From Planctobacterium marinum (GTDB lineage: Bacteria; Pseudomonadota; Gammaproteobacteria; Enterobacterales; Alteromonadaceae): a stretch of DNA of 64,000 nucleotides. Position 1 is the first letter of the stretch; each line of letters begins with the position of its first letter. Made by a program: the position numbers and the translations under genes. The DNA lies in contig NZ_AP027272.1 in NCBI RefSeq assembly GCF_036322805.1, positions 3,844,001 through 3,908,000 on the forward strand, given 5' to 3'. Under the pieces are notes generated by a model. That model was not told the origin of the DNA and made no database searches. It saw only the letters and a program-made list of their open reading frames with translations. Positions 10,205 through 20,792 of the stretch are shown here, one piece after another.

Positions 10205-10540
10205 TTAGATGTTTTTCATCGTACCTTTAGGGAGAACGGCAGAAACCGCAGATTTTTGCACCACAATAGTCACGCTATCGTTTAACGCAATTTCCATGAA
10301 ATCTTTTTCTTCGGTTACCTTGTTGATACGACCAACCATACCACCTTGAGTCAACACCTCATCGCCTTTGCTCAATGAGCCAATCAGGTTTTTGTGTTCT
10401 TTAACGCGTTTGGCTTGTGGTCTGTAAAGCATAAAGTAAAAAATTAAACCGAAAATACCCAACATAACGAGCATTTCCATACCACCGCCACCAGTTTGGC
10501 CAGCGGATTGAGCATAAGCATTTGAAATAAAGAAATTCAT
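10205..10540 (-). CDS. yajC: Sec translocon accessory subunit YajC
   Basis: Small single-span membrane protein of the SecDF-YajC complex. It has 111 residues, one TM segment (MLVMLGIFGLIFYFMLYRPQ), then a basic cytoplasmic part with the family-typical RVKEHKNLIGSLSKGDEVLTQGG. It sits 24 bp after tgt and 42 bp before secD. Confidence 0.96.
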   Translation of the reverse strand: MNFFISNAYAQSAGQTGGGGMEMLVMLGIFGLIFYFMLYRPQAKRVKEHKNLIGSLSKGDEVLTQGGMVGRINKVTEEKDFMEIALNDSVTIVVQKSAVSAVLPKGTMKNI

Positions 10541-10564
10541 GAGTTTTACATTCCCTAAAAGTGA

Positions 10565-11785
<1,221 letters not shown>

Positions 11786-11851
11786 CTAATTGGTAGCACC
11801 ACCGGATTGTTATCGAGGCTGTTGTAAAAAACTACTGCTTTTCTAAAAACC

Positions 11852-12886
11852 TCACTTCTTTTCCAGAAACATGGCATCGCCATAACTGAAAAAACGGTAA
11901 CGCTCTTCAACAGCAACCTTGTAAGCATGCAAAATGTTGTCCTGTCCACAAAAGGCGCTTACCAACATGATCAGGGTAGATTCCGGTAAATGGAAATTTG
12001 TCACCATGGCATCCACCACCTGAAATTCATACCCCGGATAGATAAAGATGGAGGTATCTGAGCTAAAGGGAGCAATTACCCTATCTGAAGCCGCCTGCGC
12101 TGCCGATTCCAAGGAACGCACAGAAGTGGTACCTACAGCAATAACGCGATTTCCGTTTGCTTTAGTCGCCAGAATGGCATCTACCACCTCTTGTGGCACC
12201 TCTGCATATTCCGAGTGCATTTTGTGCTCTTGAATATTATCTACGCGCACCGGCTGAAACGTACCCGCGCCTACATGTAGCGTGACAAAAGCGATGTTCA
12301 CGCCCTTGTCTTTAATGGCGGCTAACAGTTGATCATCAAAGTGCAACCCAGCCGTAGGTGCAGCAACAGCGCCAGGTTTTTCATTGTACACGGTTTGATA
12401 ACGCTCTTTATCTTGCTCTTCGTCAGGCCTTTCAATATAGGGCGGCAAAGGCATGTGGCCGTGTTTTTCCAGTAAATCAAACACGCTTTCCTCATGCATA
12501 AAGCGCAAGCGAAATAGCTCATCCTGACGCTCTACCATTTCTGCCTGAATAGCCCCTTCCAACTCTAGTATATTGCCGGGTTTAGGGGATTTATTGGCAC
12601 GCACGTGAGCCAACACATGATGCTCATCCAATACCCGTTCCACCAACACTTCCACCTTTCCGCCTGAGGCTTTTTGTCCTAACAATCTGGCAGGAATCAC
12701 CCGAGTATTGTTAAACACCATCAAGTCGCCCGGATTGAGCAGTTCCAGAATGTCCGGAAACTGCTTGTGGTTAATGCTGCCATCAGGCCCTTGTAGATGC
12801 AGTAACCTGCTATCGGTGCGGTTTTCCGGTGGATAATTGGCAATCAGCTCTTCCGGCAAGTGAAAAGCGAAGTCAGAAAGTTGCAT
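11852..12886 (-). CDS. queA: S-adenosylmethionine:tRNA ribosyltransferase-isomerase
   Basis: Converts preQ1-tRNA to epoxyqueuosine-tRNA using the ribosyl group of SAM. The 344-residue protein begins [16 protein letters not shown]; the ATG at 12886 has an AAGGA ribosome-binding site and is preferred to the in-frame ATG 7 codons upstream. Conserved stretches include [27 protein letters not shown], and [15 protein letters not shown]. It is the first gene of the queA-tgt-yajC-secD-secF block, although a 165-bp gap before tgt leaves room for a second promoter. Confidence 0.97.
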   Translation of the reverse strand: MQLSDFAFHLPEELIANYPPENRTDSRLLHLQGPDGSINHKQFPDILELLNPGDLMVFNNTRVIPARLLGQKASGGKVEVLVERVLDEHHVLAHVRANKSPKPGNILELEGAIQAEMVERQDELFRLRFMHEESVFDLLEKHGHMPLPPYIERPDEEQDKERYQTVYNEKPGAVAAPTAGLHFDDQLLAAIKDKGVNIAFVTLHVGAGTFQPVRVDNIQEHKMHSEYAEVPQEVVDAILATKANGNRVIAVGTTSVRSLESAAQAASDRVIAPFSSDTSIFIYPGYEFQVVDAMVTNFHLPESTLIMLVSAFCGQDNILHAYKVAVEERYRFFSYGDAMFLEKK

Positions 12887-13094
12887 AAAATAGGATTCCT
12901 TAATCAATTGCTCGGATTTTACGTTGTTGAATCTACTGTCGCAAACTTTCCCATCCTGAACTGGTGTAAATTTAACTCGTTTACTTTTTGAGCGACAGTT
13001 GTAAAGTTAATATATCCGTAATAATCCACACATATACTCCTGAGCCTATGGCAATGGTGTGCCAGCGGTTAAGCACAGCGGGGGGAAGGCGGTT

Positions 13095-14738
13095 ATGGTG
13101 CCCAACAGATTTAAAAACTTACGTACCAAAATACTCTCACTTTTGGGAATAGGGATACTATCCGTGGGGGTCATTGCTTTCATCATTTCTGCAATGTTAT
13201 CCGGAAAAATCGAACAATATGACCAACTGATAACACAGGAAGTCAGCGCCATGACTATGGCAGACAGTATTAACCTCAATTTCAAACGCCAGGTGCAGGA
13301 GTGGAAAAACGTCTTGCTGCGAGGACATAAAACCTCCGATAGAGAAAAGTATTGGCAACGCGTTCTGGATCGTCATGAACAAGTACAACAAGACGCAGGC
13401 GCCTTCCTAAAACTGCAATTAGACGAACAATACCTGGAGCAAATGCGGCGCTTCAGGAATATTCACCAACAGTTAAAACCAAAATACGAAACTGGTTATC
13501 AGGCATTTATCCAAAGTGACTTCTCCCACAAGGCGGGTGACGATGCAGTTCGAGGCATAGACAGAGAACCCACTAAATTACTGGAACAACTATCAGAGTC
13601 CCTGCATTCCAAGGGTATGGAGGAAAGTGAACAACTTTCCACCCGTGCCAATGCCACCACGTTTTGGGGAACCTTTATCATTTTGCTGGCCATTATTTTG
13701 AGTATGGCGGGAAGCGTGCTGTTTATGAACAGCAAAATCATACAGCCTACCACCGCCTTAATCGGTCATTTACGTAAAGTGAGCAAAGGTAATTTCAATG
13801 AAGAGTTGAGCTTTTATCGCGATGACGAAATCGGCCAGATGTCAAAGGCGATTGAGTTGTTACGACGCAGTCTCAACAACATCTGTAACGAAATGGCGGA
13901 AGTGCAAAATGACCTTGATCATGTGTCATCCAGTCTGCGAGATAGTGCCAAAGCCATTGATTTGGGTGCTAAAGACCAGAATCGCGGTACAGATAAAGTG
14001 AGCACATCGATGCAAAGCATGACTGATATGGCGCGCCGAATTACTGACAGCGCTAATGATGCTTCTGTGGCCGCTTCACAAGCAGACGATTTTGCCTCAC
14101 AGAGTATTAAAGTTATGCAGGAAACCATCGATACCATCACCCACTCTTCCGGGCAAATCAACGACACAGCTGAAGTTATCAACAAACTGGATGAAGACGC
14201 CCGAAATGTGGGTACGGTATTGGACGTGATCAAAAGTATTGCGGAGCAAACCAACTTACTGGCGCTCAATGCCGCTATCGAAGCCGCGCGCGCTGGCGAG
14301 CAAGGCCGAGGCTTCGCAGTAGTCGCCGATGAAGTGCGCACCCTGGCCGCTAAAACGCAGCAATCCACAGAAGAAATTCAGGACATTATAGCCAACGTAC
14401 AAACCGGGGCTAAAAACGCGGTAGCCGCCATACAGTTAGGTGAACAGAATTCACAGGTAAGCGTAGATAAAGTACTGGAAGCCGACAGCAACCTCAAATC
14501 GGTAACGGGGTCCATTAAAGAGATCAACGAACTCAACAAACAAATTGCTGATGCCATTGCTGAACAATCTCATGTGGCCATGGAAATCGAAAAAAACATT
14601 CTCGGATTGGCAGAAATCGCTGCGGTAAACGAACAGCACGCCAAAAGTTGTAATGACGACAATGTGGTACTCACCGAAGTAAAAAACCGTATGGCGGCGC
14701 TGATTGCTCAATTGATGGGGCAGAAAAAAGGACATTAG
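13095..14738 (+). CDS. Methyl-accepting chemotaxis protein
   Basis: A transmembrane chemoreceptor of 547 residues. TM1 is near residues 15-38 and TM2 follows a periplasmic helical domain of about 140 residues that looks like a four-helix bundle. A HAMP domain comes next (NSKIIQPTTALIGHLRKVSKGNF), then the signalling domain with the strongly conserved hairpin tip (EQTNLLALNAAIEAARAGE, then GRGFAVVADEVRTLA). The start at 13095 is preferred to 13059 because a GGGGGAAGG ribosome-binding site precedes it. The ligand is unknown. It is a single gene, divergent from queA. Confidence 0.93.
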   Translation: MVPNRFKNLRTKILSLLGIGILSVGVIAFIISAMLSGKIEQYDQLITQEVSAMTMADSINLNFKRQVQEWKNVLLRGHKTSDREKYWQRVLDRHEQVQQDAGAFLKLQLDEQYLEQMRRFRNIHQQLKPKYETGYQAFIQSDFSHKAGDDAVRGIDREPTKLLEQLSESLHSKGMEESEQLSTRANATTFWGTFIILLAIILSMAGSVLFMNSKIIQPTTALIGHLRKVSKGNFNEELSFYRDDEIGQMSKAIELLRRSLNNICNEMAEVQNDLDHVSSSLRDSAKAIDLGAKDQNRGTDKVSTSMQSMTDMARRITDSANDASVAASQADDFASQSIKVMQETIDTITHSSGQINDTAEVINKLDEDARNVGTVLDVIKSIAEQTNLLALNAAIEAARAGEQGRGFAVVADEVRTLAAKTQQSTEEIQDIIANVQTGAKNAVAAIQLGEQNSQVSVDKVLEADSNLKSVTGSIKEINELNKQIADAIAEQSHVAMEIEKNILGLAEIAAVNEQHAKSCNDDNVVLTEVKNRMAALIAQLMGQKKGH

Positions 14739-14831
14739 GTCTTAGACAAGCGAAAGTGGCAGGTCAACCAGAACCGGCCACCCAATTCGCAACAGCACAA
14801 ACTAATCTGTTTATATCTGCAGCCTTTTTAG

Positions 14832-14851
14832 AGCGCTTTATTGCGCTTTTT
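14832..14851 (+). terminator. Possible terminator after the chemoreceptor gene
   Basis: AGCGC (14832-14836) pairs with GCGCT (14843-14847) around TTTATT and is followed by a run of T. It overlaps the 3' end of the convergent gene by a few bases. The stem is only 5 bp. Confidence 0.35.
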
Positions 14852-16040
14852 CTGAAACGATATAATGTCGATTGTTGTTTTCGTCAACCAGCACGTCGCT
14901 ATTGAGATATGAAAAGGTCATTGGCCTGCCCGCTTGATCCACTTGCCCGAAATTTTCAATACTGTTGTCTGTAATTTGATGTGGGCGAACGGTATTGACT
15001 GCATATAGCTTAATTCCATAGCTGGTGCTCTGTACAATCAAGTTGTTCTTATACTGATGTGGTTCGCCATTACTAATCTCTGCATTTTGCTGGGCAGGGT
15101 TTCTAGCAAAAATGCCGTTTTCACCAGCATATAGAATGTGGTTGTCTTTCACCGTTAATGCATCACCATCCAACATCATGCCGTTACCACCGCTTTTGAA
15201 TATCAGATTGCCAGACACCTCGACGTCACTGCCCCCAACCTGAATTCCAGTGTTTTGCCAATAGGGGGAAAATGGACTCACCCCGGTGCGGTATATCCGG
15301 TTTTGACTAATTCTGCTGTCTCCCAACACCGAATTGAGCTGAATGCCATCCGCGGCAATGTTTTCCAATACATTATGCGAAATATCCACATTTTGCAGTT
15401 TGTGAGGGTAAACTGTCGTGGCTACCCCTTCACATTCCAAGTTTCGTTGCAAACCTGTGTAGCCGACATACATGCCTTCACCTTCTTCGGTATCATGTAT
15501 GTAGTTATGATGAATCTTGATACCAGACATGGTGAAATTCTCTGCCCAGGTTGCACTATCACAATTCGGGTCAGTCTTAATTAGCATGCCGGCGAAGCGC
15601 GCTCGATAAATTTCGATATGATCAATTTCAATCTTCTCACTTAGCGCACCAATACTTAATGTGCCTCCTAATTTAATCCCATAGGACTCACTTTCACTCG
15701 GCGCAATTGAAGTTAATCTCAACCACTTTGAACCCTCTATCGCAATACTGTATTCATATGGGGTCGTCGTTACGGTTCCTTGCTCGTTCCTGATGACTAC
15801 AGGCGCTTCCTCAGAGCCGAGAACGTTTCTAATTCTCAATGGTCCACGTTCACCCGCAGCCAGGCAAATTGTTGCGCCGGAATCAATACCCGATGTTTCT
15901 CCATCCAATAAGTGCTGGTTAGATGGGATCACCACATCACATTCAGCATCACTTTGATATTGATTTTCGGCTGTTGCAAAACCAGGAAGTAAGCTAAATA
16001 CAGCAGCTAATGACATTGCGGAAACTAAAAAACCTCTCAT
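14838..16040 (-). CDS. Secreted right-handed parallel beta-helix protein
   Basis: A 400-residue protein with a signal peptide (MRGFLVSAMSLAAVFSLLPGFATA). The mature part consists of repeated short strand-turn units with Asn/Gly turns (IKIHHNYIHDTEEGEGMYVG, VDISHNVLENIAADGIQLN, DVEVSGNLIFKSGGNGMML), typical of PbH1 repeats in pectin-lyase-like folds. Such proteins often bind or cleave polysaccharides, but I cannot identify catalytic residues. It is monocistronic. The carbohydrate role is an inference from the fold. Confidence 0.8.
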   Translation of the reverse strand: MRGFLVSAMSLAAVFSLLPGFATAENQYQSDAECDVVIPSNQHLLDGETSGIDSGATICLAAGERGPLRIRNVLGSEEAPVVIRNEQGTVTTTPYEYSIAIEGSKWLRLTSIAPSESESYGIKLGGTLSIGALSEKIEIDHIEIYRARFAGMLIKTDPNCDSATWAENFTMSGIKIHHNYIHDTEEGEGMYVGYTGLQRNLECEGVATTVYPHKLQNVDISHNVLENIAADGIQLNSVLGDSRISQNRIYRTGVSPFSPYWQNTGIQVGGSDVEVSGNLIFKSGGNGMMLDGDALTVKDNHILYAGENGIFARNPAQQNAEISNGEPHQYKNNLIVQSTSYGIKLYAVNTVRPHQITDNSIENFGQVDQAGRPMTFSYLNSDVLVDENNNRHYIVSEKAQ

Positions 16041-16263
16041 TGTAAAACTCTCCGTGTAATTTATTGCGCTTAAAAAACTACCGTAAGCCTAGCACGGACC
16101 CACAAACACAAGTTTTACAATTTGTAACGCAAGGGAATGAAAAAACATTGCAAGACAGCACAATCAAAATGTCGCTGTGTCAAGATCAAGACCGAGAAAA
16201 TCGCCCCCCCCCTGTAGTCACGACAACCCGGCGAGATTTTCCGAGTCGTTGTGATTATATTTT

Positions 16264-17394
16264 TTACAAAACTAAGCCCTGAAGCAGTTGCCTCTGAGCT
16301 TCATCTATTTCTTTAACAGTCTTTAGCGCTTTACCAAGCGACGATTTGGCTTGCTCAGCATGATTAAAATGCAGATATGCTTTGATTAAAGCAACGTGAG
16401 TGTCCAGAGATTGAGGATAGGTGGACCGATTCCATTCCAGCAGTTTTAGCGCATCTTCTTCGCGGTTTAAATAGATCAACCACTGTCCATAACCATTGGC
16501 TCTATCTTCAGGGATAACCAAATCGACGCCCAACAATGCAGACCTGGTGGCATAATGAGCTTGCAGATCATTTAGCGTCATGGGTGTTTTCGGCAATGGC
16601 CATTCGTTGAACAAATACTTCAATCCGTGATACTGGCCCGGCAAAGTCGTAGAATCGTGATTTTCTTCTTCGAACTTCTTAACTTTAACCATTAATTGCT
16701 CATTTGAATGGTGTGCAAACAAATTAACCAACTGCTCAAAAGGCTCGGTCATGATCGGTTCTTCATCAGCAATGGAAAGAAATAACCGCCCTTTAAGTTG
16801 GCGTTCTTTGAGGGCCTTTTCACTCAATTTGAGCAGCTGTTTTTCATTCCAGTACAACGAAGGGCTGATAGCAATGATGCCATCAAATAAACATGGCCGT
16901 TTTATCATCGCATTAATAGCAAATTGCCCTCCGTGGGATGTGCCTGATAGTGCTTGATAATCTAAGGTACGGTAATTGGTTTTTACGACGGGAATAACTT
17001 CTTCTTCAATAAACATGAGAAAGCGGTCCGCACCTTCGAAGGTTCCTTTTTGCTCGGGACTTTCAGCAACCAATGTCAGGTCTTGATTGCGAATATGCCT
17101 TGGACTAACAATACCAACCACAATCATATCGGGAGACTGATCCAACTTAGACATAAAGTCCAGGGTGCCCTTGGTGTGCATTCCCTGGATATCACCATCG
17201 GTAATGTACAACACAGGGAAGTGCTGCTTTTTATTTTCGTATTCTGCCGGTAGATAAACCAGAATTCTGCGTTCTTCACCCAGCACCGCACTGTCAATGT
17301 CAATTTCTTCAATATTGATGACACCTGCGGCAAAGACAGCACAATGAGTCCACACCAGAAGTAATAATGTAAATTTAATTAGCGCTTTTCTCAT
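16264..17394 (-). CDS. Secreted alpha/beta-hydrolase, esterase D / Fes-like
   Basis: A 376-residue protein with a signal peptide (MRKALIKFTLLLLVWTHCAVFA). The esterase-fold core carries FPVLYITDGD, the nucleophile elbow GTSHGGQFA with the likely catalytic Ser, and a late His in ENHDSTTLPGQYHGL. The last 90 residues resemble a helical, TPR-like extension (SLDTHVALIKAYLHFNHAEQA). The family includes siderophore esterases and other secreted esterases; the substrate here is unknown, and no iron-uptake genes are adjacent. Confidence 0.82.
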   Translation of the reverse strand: MRKALIKFTLLLLVWTHCAVFAAGVINIEEIDIDSAVLGEERRILVYLPAEYENKKQHFPVLYITDGDIQGMHTKGTLDFMSKLDQSPDMIVVGIVSPRHIRNQDLTLVAESPEQKGTFEGADRFLMFIEEEVIPVVKTNYRTLDYQALSGTSHGGQFAINAMIKRPCLFDGIIAISPSLYWNEKQLLKLSEKALKERQLKGRLFLSIADEEPIMTEPFEQLVNLFAHHSNEQLMVKVKKFEEENHDSTTLPGQYHGLKYLFNEWPLPKTPMTLNDLQAHYATRSALLGVDLVIPEDRANGYGQWLIYLNREEDALKLLEWNRSTYPQSLDTHVALIKAYLHFNHAEQAKSSLGKALKTVKEIDEAQRQLLQGLVL

Positions 17395-17589
17395 GAATTT
17401 CCCTATAACAAATCGATAATATTCTCAAAGCGAAGCTAACCGGAAAATCGGTAGCACTATCTCAAAGGGGAAGAAAACCACCCTTTAACTTACATTATTA
17501 ACATTGTCGATAAGTTATTGCTATATATAGTTTTTTAAATCGCAGAGTGGACCAAAGGGGCGGCGAATTTGAAATCTTTGCTCATGCCC

Positions 17590-17850
17590 CTACCCCTCTT
17601 TCTGCAAACTCTTAGCAATCTCTTTTAAACGCTCTCGTTCGATCTTTTTGATGTCCATCACCAGCATGATTTGCAGTAGTAAGTCTGCGCCCAGGATTCC
17701 CTTGTTGACCTTATTGCGCAGGTTGTCAGCTGTCTGGCTAACACCGATTTCCAGAAGTTTGTCGCTGAGTTCCTGGTAGCGTATGCCTTTTAAGCTCATT
17801 TCGGATTTGATCAGTCTTTGCACTACTAAACGCCAATTAACAGAATCCAT
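17590..17850 (-). CDS. Small DUF6471-like protein, possible DNA-binding regulator
   Basis: An 86-residue protein, starting at the ATG at 17850 with a GAGGTG ribosome-binding site. It resembles the DUF6471 family: a helical core with GIRYQELSDKLLEIGVSQTADNLRNKVNKG, which looks like a helix-turn-helix. It is transcribed away from the yjf cluster, and an 18-bp palindrome lies just upstream of its ribosome-binding site. A role as local regulator of the yjf genes is an inference from position and fold. Confidence 0.7.
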   Translation of the reverse strand: MDSVNWRLVVQRLIKSEMSLKGIRYQELSDKLLEIGVSQTADNLRNKVNKGILGADLLLQIMLVMDIKKIERERLKEIAKSLQKEG

Positions 17851-17861
17851 GAACACCTCAA

Positions 17862-17879
17862 AAATCACATTTGTGATTT
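17862..17879. promoter_or_regulatory. Palindromic candidate operator in the yjf divergent region
   Basis: AAATCACA-TT-TGTGATTT is a perfect 8-bp dyad with a 2-bp spacer. It lies between the DUF6471-like gene (start 17850) and yjfI (start 17982), just upstream of the DUF6471 ribosome-binding site. The half-site order is the reverse of the CRP consensus (TGTGA-N6-TCACA), so CRP is not indicated. Confidence 0.5.
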
Positions 17880-17919
17880 ATAATTTACAAATATTTACTA
17901 CTTTATACAAACAAACAAT

Positions 17920-17949
17920 TTGACGAGAGTAAAAATAATAGCCTATGCT
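17920..17949 (+). promoter_or_regulatory. Probable sigma-70 promoter of the yjf cluster
   Basis: TTGACG (17920-17925) and TATGCT (17944-17949) are separated by 18 bp, with the yjfI ATG 33 bp further on. Confidence 0.5.
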
Positions 17950-17981
17950 AAGCATCAAACTAAATAACCCGGAGAAAAACA

Positions 17982-18371
17982 ATGCATTGGGATCTTGACC
18001 AGTTGGAAGCGCTTATTGGTAAAGAATCAGATTTAGTTGTTACCCGTGAAGCCGATTGTCTGCTGATAGCGAACCAGGATGGTATCGACGCATGGTTGGC
18101 CATAAGCGGTGAACAGATTCTGGTGGAATCACTGTTATTTGCCACCAGTGAAGTGAAAGACCAGGCGGAATTGAATGAAGTGATTCTACGCACTCACATG
18201 ATGTTCCCACTCACCACGGTGGGTATTTCTGACATCTCAGGTGAAAGCTACTACACGGCATTCGGCTCATTAAGCGCGCAATCGAAAGAGTCTAGCGTAC
18301 TTATTGAGATTCACACCTTGTTTGACAATGTCGAAGCCTTTATTGATGCCTGGCAGGAATTTTTAAAGTAA
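17982..18371 (+). CDS. yjfI: YjfI family protein (DUF2170)
   Basis: A 129-residue cytosolic protein matching E. coli YjfI (DUF2170) in length, sequence style and gene order. The core reads LLIANQDGIDAWLAISGEQ and MMFPLTTVGIS. The biochemical function is unknown. It is the first gene of the cluster and is followed 28 bp later by the PspA-like gene, which has an AGGAG ribosome-binding site. Confidence 0.85.
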   Translation: MHWDLDQLEALIGKESDLVVTREADCLLIANQDGIDAWLAISGEQILVESLLFATSEVKDQAELNEVILRTHMMFPLTTVGISDISGESYYTAFGSLSAQSKESSVLIEIHTLFDNVEAFIDAWQEFLK

Positions 18372-18399
18372 CCCATTTATCCATCTGAGGAGATGTATT

Positions 18400-19080
18400 A
18401 TGTCTGTTTGGAGAAAACTTGTCACCGCTGTAAAAGGTGGTGTTACTGAGGCAGCAGAATCCGTTGCTGATAATCAAGCGATCCGCATTCTGGAGCAGGA
18501 AATTCGCGAAGCCAAAGAAGAGCTACGCAAATCCGATCACGCTCGCACCCAAATTTTAGCCAAGTGCAAACTAGCGCAGCAAAAAGTAGATGGCTTGAAT
18601 CAATCTATCGCTGAGTATGAAGAGCATGCCCGCAAGGCTATCGATACTGATCGCCAACTGGCTTTAGACTGTGCTCAGCGTGTTACTGAGCTAAGCGAGC
18701 AATTACAAACTGAGCAAACTTACCTTGACCAGTTCAAAAAGTCTGAGGTACAACTAGCTAATAATATCAGTCAGGCTAAAGCAAATTTGCGTCGTCTGGA
18801 GCAGCAAGTGGATATGGTAAAAGCCACGGAATCGGTGCAAAAAGCGCAGGTGGCCGTATCTTCCCGTCACTTAGGTGCTAACAGTAAAATGAAGACGGCA
18901 ACTGAATCGCTGGACCGCATTCAGAAAAGACAAAACCTGAGAGCCGCTGAGTTAGAAGCCGCTGAAGAGCTGGCCGCTGACGAAAGCACCGATGACCTGG
19001 AAAAACGACTGCAGGCAGCAGGTGTAAAAGGCGGTAACAAATCAGCAGAAGATGAGTTAAGTCGAATTTTAGGAAAATGA
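18400..19080 (+). CDS. yjfJ: PspA/IM30 family protein YjfJ
   Basis: A 226-residue, almost entirely helical coiled-coil protein of the PspA/IM30 (ESCRT-III-like) superfamily, which binds and stabilises stressed membranes. It begins MSVWRKLVTAVKGGVTEAAES with an amphipathic N-terminal helix, followed by long heptad-rich helices (residues 30-185). Its stop codon overlaps the start of the channel gene as ATGA, pointing to coupled translation. Confidence 0.88.
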   Translation: MSVWRKLVTAVKGGVTEAAESVADNQAIRILEQEIREAKEELRKSDHARTQILAKCKLAQQKVDGLNQSIAEYEEHARKAIDTDRQLALDCAQRVTELSEQLQTEQTYLDQFKKSEVQLANNISQAKANLRRLEQQVDMVKATESVQKAQVAVSSRHLGANSKMKTATESLDRIQKRQNLRAAELEAAEELAADESTDDLEKRLQAAGVKGGNKSAEDELSRILGK

Positions 19081-20123
19081 TACATAAAATACGCAAAGTA
19101 TTAATGCGTTATTTCACGCAAATGCGCTGGCACACTATTGTGCTGGCGCTTTTGCTTTACGGTGTAAGCAGTTGGTGGTTTATGCAACTGGCCGGTGAAA
19201 CAGCGCTGTTGAACCCAACCGATTTTATTTACTGGATGGTAGTAACTGGTTCCACCGTAGGCTATGGAGATTTCTCTCCTGCTACCGAAGCGGGTAAATA
19301 CGTGGTGGCCCTATATATCATTCCTGTCGGGCTCAGTATCTTTGCGTTTATTTTAGGTCGAGCAGCCGCGTTTGTTTCCGAACAGTGGCACAAAAAAGCC
19401 AGGGGGTTGAAACCAGTGCATTTGACAAATCACATATTATTAATCGGCTGGAATGGTGAACGCACCATGCACCTGTTGCGTTTATTGTTACGTGAACGAG
19501 AGTACGCCGGAGATGATCAAGCCATTGTCCTGTGTGTTAAGGTCGACGTAGAAAACCCATTACCCGGCCAGATAGAATTCGTAAAAGTCACGTCTTTTAA
19601 TCAAGATGAAGACATGAACAATACCAGTATCGATTCTGCCGCCACGATTATCGTGGATAACCCGCAGGACGATCTCACCATGACCACCAGCTTATATGCC
19701 AGCCATCGCAACCCAAATGCTCATATCCTGGCCTATTTTCAGGACGAGAGCCTGGTGAAATTGCTTACGGAACATTGTCCCAATGTAGAATGCATGCCCA
19801 GCGTTGCCGTAGAAATGTTAGCAAAATCCGCCTTCGATCCCGGCTCCAGTAAACTGCACTTTGACTTGCTGGATGTTTACGCTGGGCAGGCCCAATTTTC
19901 AGTGGCAGTGCCGGAGCTGGAAAAAGCCATTAATACCGGCAATCTGTTTACTGAATTTAAAAAACAATACGATGCTACCTTGATAGGACTGGCAAAGGCG
20001 CAAGATTTAAAAAATATTGAATTGAATCCGGCGTCCGATTCTCAGGTTGGCAGTGGCGATAAACTTTATTATATCGCCGATAAACGCATTACAAATATCG
20101 ACTGGCAGGCCCTTTATGTTTAG
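19077..20123 (+). CDS. Potassium channel with RCK/TrkA-N-like domain
   Basis: A 348-residue two-TM ion channel. TM1 is near residues 20-38, the pore helix is followed by the K+ selectivity filter TVGYGD (about residue 62), and TM2 is near 75-95. The C-terminal part contains a Rossmann-like RCK domain (LTNHILLIGWNGERTMHLLR). It overlaps yjfJ by 4 bp and yjfK by 8 bp, so it is an integral part of the operon, whereas E. coli yjfIJKLMC has no channel gene. It suggests the cluster responds to membrane potential or ion leakage (inference). Confidence 0.9.
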   Translation: MIHKIRKVLMRYFTQMRWHTIVLALLLYGVSSWWFMQLAGETALLNPTDFIYWMVVTGSTVGYGDFSPATEAGKYVVALYIIPVGLSIFAFILGRAAAFVSEQWHKKARGLKPVHLTNHILLIGWNGERTMHLLRLLLREREYAGDDQAIVLCVKVDVENPLPGQIEFVKVTSFNQDEDMNNTSIDSAATIIVDNPQDDLTMTTSLYASHRNPNAHILAYFQDESLVKLLTEHCPNVECMPSVAVEMLAKSAFDPGSSKLHFDLLDVYAGQAQFSVAVPELEKAINTGNLFTEFKKQYDATLIGLAKAQDLKNIELNPASDSQVGSGDKLYYIADKRITNIDWQALYV

Positions 20124-20763
20124 CAAACTATTCGGCAAAAAAGAACAAAAAGTCACCCCCAAAGCACCGGAAATAATGGGTTTGTATTTGGGCGGGTCAT
20201 TCGAGCTGGACGCCTTAAAGCTGAAACTTATTCAACCGCAACTGATCATTGAGAATGCCGCCAGTTACCACCTTATTCAGGCGGTTGGCGAAGTAAATCT
20301 GGATACTGGCGGTAAAATTCTGCGTTTTTACACCGATGATGACGCTTTTTTGCAGGTGGTAATGGATGGCGGTGACACAGAAAATCACATCACTGACGTC
20401 AAACTCTGGTACTTTTACGATACAAAAACCGTCGGCAGCGATAGTCAGTGGCAACAGTTATTGAACAGCGAAATATCAAAACCTGACTATTCACTGGAAG
20501 GGCACGAATTTGAGCGAGTATGGGATGCTGTGGGTGAAGAATCCCCGCCAGTTGCCATGACTGAAAAAACCTTTGAAGAAGACGGTGATACCAGTACGAC
20601 CGATCAATTTATAATGCTTTACGAGCGAGATTTGGGCAATGATAACGTTGAAACCTTGCTGGTTTCTGGCGAAGAAAAAATCATTAACAATAATCATGAC
20701 CGTTGCCTGGTGATCAGTACCGGTTTTAATATTAATCCAGCAGATATCCGAATTAACGGCTAA
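20116..20763 (+). CDS. yjfK: YjfK family protein (DUF2491)
   Basis: A 215-residue soluble protein starting MFSKLFGKKEQKVTPKAPE at 20116; this start overlaps the channel gene by 8 bp and matches the family N-terminus better than the longer open frame. Its length and position match E. coli YjfK. The C-terminal half is acidic (EERDLGNDN-like segments, EDGDTSTTDQF). The function is unknown. Confidence 0.82.
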   Translation: MFSKLFGKKEQKVTPKAPEIMGLYLGGSFELDALKLKLIQPQLIIENAASYHLIQAVGEVNLDTGGKILRFYTDDDAFLQVVMDGGDTENHITDVKLWYFYDTKTVGSDSQWQQLLNSEISKPDYSLEGHEFERVWDAVGEESPPVAMTEKTFEEDGDTSTTDQFIMLYERDLGNDNVETLLVSGEEKIINNNHDRCLVISTGFNINPADIRING

Positions 20764-20792
20764 TTGAGTGTAGCGACAACAGGGGAAAAACA

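Noticed and set aside
17862-17879. CRP binding site
   Set aside because: The half-sites occur in the opposite order (TCACA before TGTGA) with only 2 bp between them.
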